DNA of 35,094 nt. Origin: Candidatus Melainabacteria bacterium (GTDB lineage: Bacteria; Cyanobacteriota; Vampirovibrionia; Obscuribacterales; Obscuribacteraceae). The stretch lies in the NCBI GenBank assembly GCA_003151275.1, contig PLXC01000056.1:1-35094 (forward strand), read 5' to 3'. A program made the position numbers and the translations under genes. Of this stretch, positions 33,417 through 35,094 are shown in pieces. The notes beneath the pieces were generated by a model that saw nothing but the letters and a program-made list of their open reading frames with translations, was not told the origin of the DNA and did not search any database. The number at the start of each line of letters is the position of its first letter. Position 1 is the first letter of the stretch.

Positions 33417-35094
33417 ATGGCACATCCCCAGAGCAAGACAAGTCGACATCGCGATAGCCGCGGCCAGGCCGTGACAGGCTTGATGATATTTGTGGGACTG
33501 TTTGTAATCGGATCGCTAGGTCTATTCGCTTTTGAGATGAGCCGCTACGCCCTGGCTCACAATCAGTTGAGGAATTGTGTTGATGCAGCTGCTCTTTCTG
33601 GAGCTGCTACCTTAGTGATGAGCAACGATCCCGCGCAGACTCTAATAGCGCAAAAATCAGCCATCAAAGTGGCTATGAAGTTGTTTAAGCAAAACTCCAT
33701 TTTAGGTGAATCGCTGACAGCGGCAAGCCAGGCGGCTCGGCTTCCTCTCAAGCCCGGTCCTCATCAATCAGCGTTATTCTTTGAATTTCTTATTCCTGCC
33801 ACCGCTACCACGCCGGCTCAACCGGCTCCAATGGGAAATCCGGACGCAAAAATCATTCGAGTCACCGGGTCGTACGGGGTAGTGCCTGTGTTTGGCGGAT
33901 TTTTGCCCATTGGCAGCGTTCCTGTGTGGAGCAGTTCAATCTCATCTATTCCCATGATCGATGTAGTCGACTGCTTTGATGTCGGTGGTTCAATGGACGA
34001 TCAAACAAACGTGACGTTTATCAAACGGGTTTGGGTACCGACGCTGCCAGGTCCGGGATATGTCGACTATCAGCCTGTTCTAGCTCCGTCTGGCGCGGTG
34101 GCGGAAGGAACGATTGCCAAAATTTTGAATGAGCCTCCCAGAGGAGTGAATCTTAACGGGCTGGAGCCACAAGGGCTGGAAAATGCCAACACAGCGCCCA
34201 TGCCGCTCAAGTTCAGCGAGCTGGCACCTGCAGCTACCGTGGGGCTGAGAGGATTGACCGATGCCGGTTCGCCGCCCGGAAACTACCCGCCACCGTTTGG
34301 AGTATCGCCCACGCCTTCCGTAGGAGGCCAGGACGTATTCACCGACGTGGTCGTCAACCTCGATGGCAACGCTCATTTTGGCGGATGTTCGGTCGGCGGT
34401 TGGAATTTTCCTAATGTCGCTGTTCTAGTTGAGGCGGCTCGTGGGAATCTGGAGAGCCCTGCGGTTTTCGCCGCAGCCGGGCTTTTAGGCAATAACAAGT
34501 TCGCTGGAATCGTGCCCAGACCTGGTTACAAAGTTTTTGGCTACGAATGCTATGCCCAACAATCACTAACACCTTTGAACACCGCCCGCAATGCGGCTCT
34601 CAATTTCAGCTTCGACCTTTTGCATACGAATACGTGCCAGCTCGGCGAAGTCAGCTTTAACGATCAAGTTGGTTTCCCAGGACCACTCTCAACCTTTACT
34701 GCGCCCAATGTTTCCGCCGCGTACAGTCAAGCCAGAAGCGGCACGTTCTTGCTTCCCAACCAGTGGGAAGAACCGATCAACGATCAATTGTTTGCTATAT
34801 ACAAAGCGCTCTGCAGCGAATACACAAGCCCAGCAGCAAGAAATTGGGGCGCAACCAATAATGCCGGTTTAGCCATATCGGCCGCGGTCGGTTGGTTGAC
34901 GAATCCAAAATTTCACAGACCAAATGCAGATAGAGCGATCGTGCTTTTTACCAACAGCGCACCATCGGTTAGTGAAATGCCTAATACCAGGGCTGCGGCC
35001 AAGCGGGCCCACGATCTGGGCATTCCTGTCTATGTTGTTGGTCTGGCTCAAAATGCCGGCATTAGGGCTATTCAACTAGACGCATTTACAGATG
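33417..35094 (+). CDS. TadG-like secreted protein with split VWA domain, 3'-truncated
   Basis: Open from the ATG at 33417 to the window edge, 559 codons without stop, so the C-terminus is missing. The N-terminus (GQAVTGLMIFVGLFVIGSLGLFAFEMSRYALAHNQLRNCVDAAALSGA) is the TadE/TadG-like anchor of Flp-pilus and related secretion proteins. A VWA core follows with IDVVDCFDVGGSMDD; the metal site is Asp188-x-Gly190-x-Ser192 instead of Asp-x-Ser-x-Ser. The strand that usually ends in TDG is AIVLFTNSAPS (Thr512, Asn513), about 320 residues later instead of about 100, so some 200 residues are inserted. After that RAAAKRAHDLGIPVYVVGLAQNAG resumes the normal fold. It probably acts in the envelope near a Tad-type system. 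The ATG has only a weak ribosome site. Confidence 0.85.
   Translation, partial: MAHPQSKTSRHRDSRGQAVTGLMIFVGLFVIGSLGLFAFEMSRYALAHNQLRNCVDAAALSGAATLVMSNDPAQTLIAQKSAIKVAMKLFKQNSILGESLTAASQAARLPLKPGPHQSALFFEFLIPATATTPAQPAPMGNPDAKIIRVTGSYGVVPVFGGFLPIGSVPVWSSSISSIPMIDVVDCFDVGGSMDDQTNVTFIKRVWVPTLPGPGYVDYQPVLAPSGAVAEGTIAKILNEPPRGVNLNGLEPQGLENANTAPMPLKFSELAPAATVGLRGLTDAGSPPGNYPPPFGVSPTPSVGGQDVFTDVVVNLDGNAHFGGCSVGGWNFPNVAVLVEAARGNLESPAVFAAAGLLGNNKFAGIVPRPGYKVFGYECYAQQSLTPLNTARNAALNFSFDLLHTNTCQLGEVSFNDQVGFPGPLSTFTAPNVSAAYSQARSGTFLLPNQWEEPINDQLFAIYKALCSEYTSPAARNWGATNNAGLAISAAVGWLTNPKFHRPNADRAIVLFTNSAPSVSEMPNTRAAAKRAHDLGIPVYVVGLAQNAGIRAIQLDAFTD

Overview
The window reads as a dense stretch of bacterial chromosome with roughly balanced base composition. 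It carries no rRNA, tRNA, insertion sequence, CRISPR array or phage structural genes that I can see. The gene style includes LRR, TPR, VWA and PDZ proteins with secretion signals, glycine-zipper proteins, a TadG-like secreted VWA protein, a two-permease ABC system with a CPBP protease fusion, a PE-LIG-POL LigD and a TerY-P triad. This mix fits a non-photosynthetic cyanobacterial relative (Vampirovibrionia/Melainabacteria, Obscuribacter-like) or another large-genome environmental lineage. That placement is inference from gene style, not from a marker gene.

Layout. 1-1670: end of an LRR protein, two small plus-strand genes and a convergent glycine-zipper envelope protein. 1778-5275: a very large cytoplasmic hybrid histidine kinase with two kinase cores, three receiver domains and an HPt domain. 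5640-7742: a secreted or anchored TPR protein. 8105-8497: a zinc-ribbon protein with a strong intrinsic terminator. 8574-12455: two ATP-dependent DNA ligases, a LigC-like enzyme and a three-domain LigD. 12462-15962 (minus): an anchored TPR protein, a PP2C phosphatase and a multi-pass membrane protein. 16127-20185 (minus): an overlapping three-gene ABC exporter operon. 20257-26687 (minus): a tiny twin-arginine protein, a PDZ-VWA protein, an Eco57I-type adenine methyltransferase and a REC-GGDEF-EAL protein. 26883-29011 (plus): a YbhN-like membrane protein and a patatin phospholipase. 29402-33130 (plus): a VWA-phosphatase-kinase operon, the TerY-P triad. 33417 to the end: a TadG-like VWA protein that runs off the window.

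The recurring theme is phosphorylation and second-messenger signalling, with several modules that have lost catalytic residues while close copies keep them. The hybrid kinase has a dead front half (His to Thr in the first H-box, Asp to Ala in REC1, Asp to Glu in REC2) and an intact relay at the back (His, REC3 Asp, HPt His). The GGDEF-EAL protein also has a receiver without its Asp. The triad kinase has lost the catalytic-loop Asn. The TadG-like protein has a degenerate MIDAS.

The observations I would check first are: (1) the half-dead, half-live hybrid kinase; (2) an in-frame ribosome binding site and ATG inside ligD, exactly at the start of the polymerase domain, predicting a separate POL polypeptide; (3) the TerY-P triad with a complex repeat and palindrome cluster upstream; (4) the NatAB-like exporter whose second permease carries a CPBP protease; (5) the split, degenerate VWA in the TadG-like protein at the window end, a 559-codon frame with no stop inside the window.
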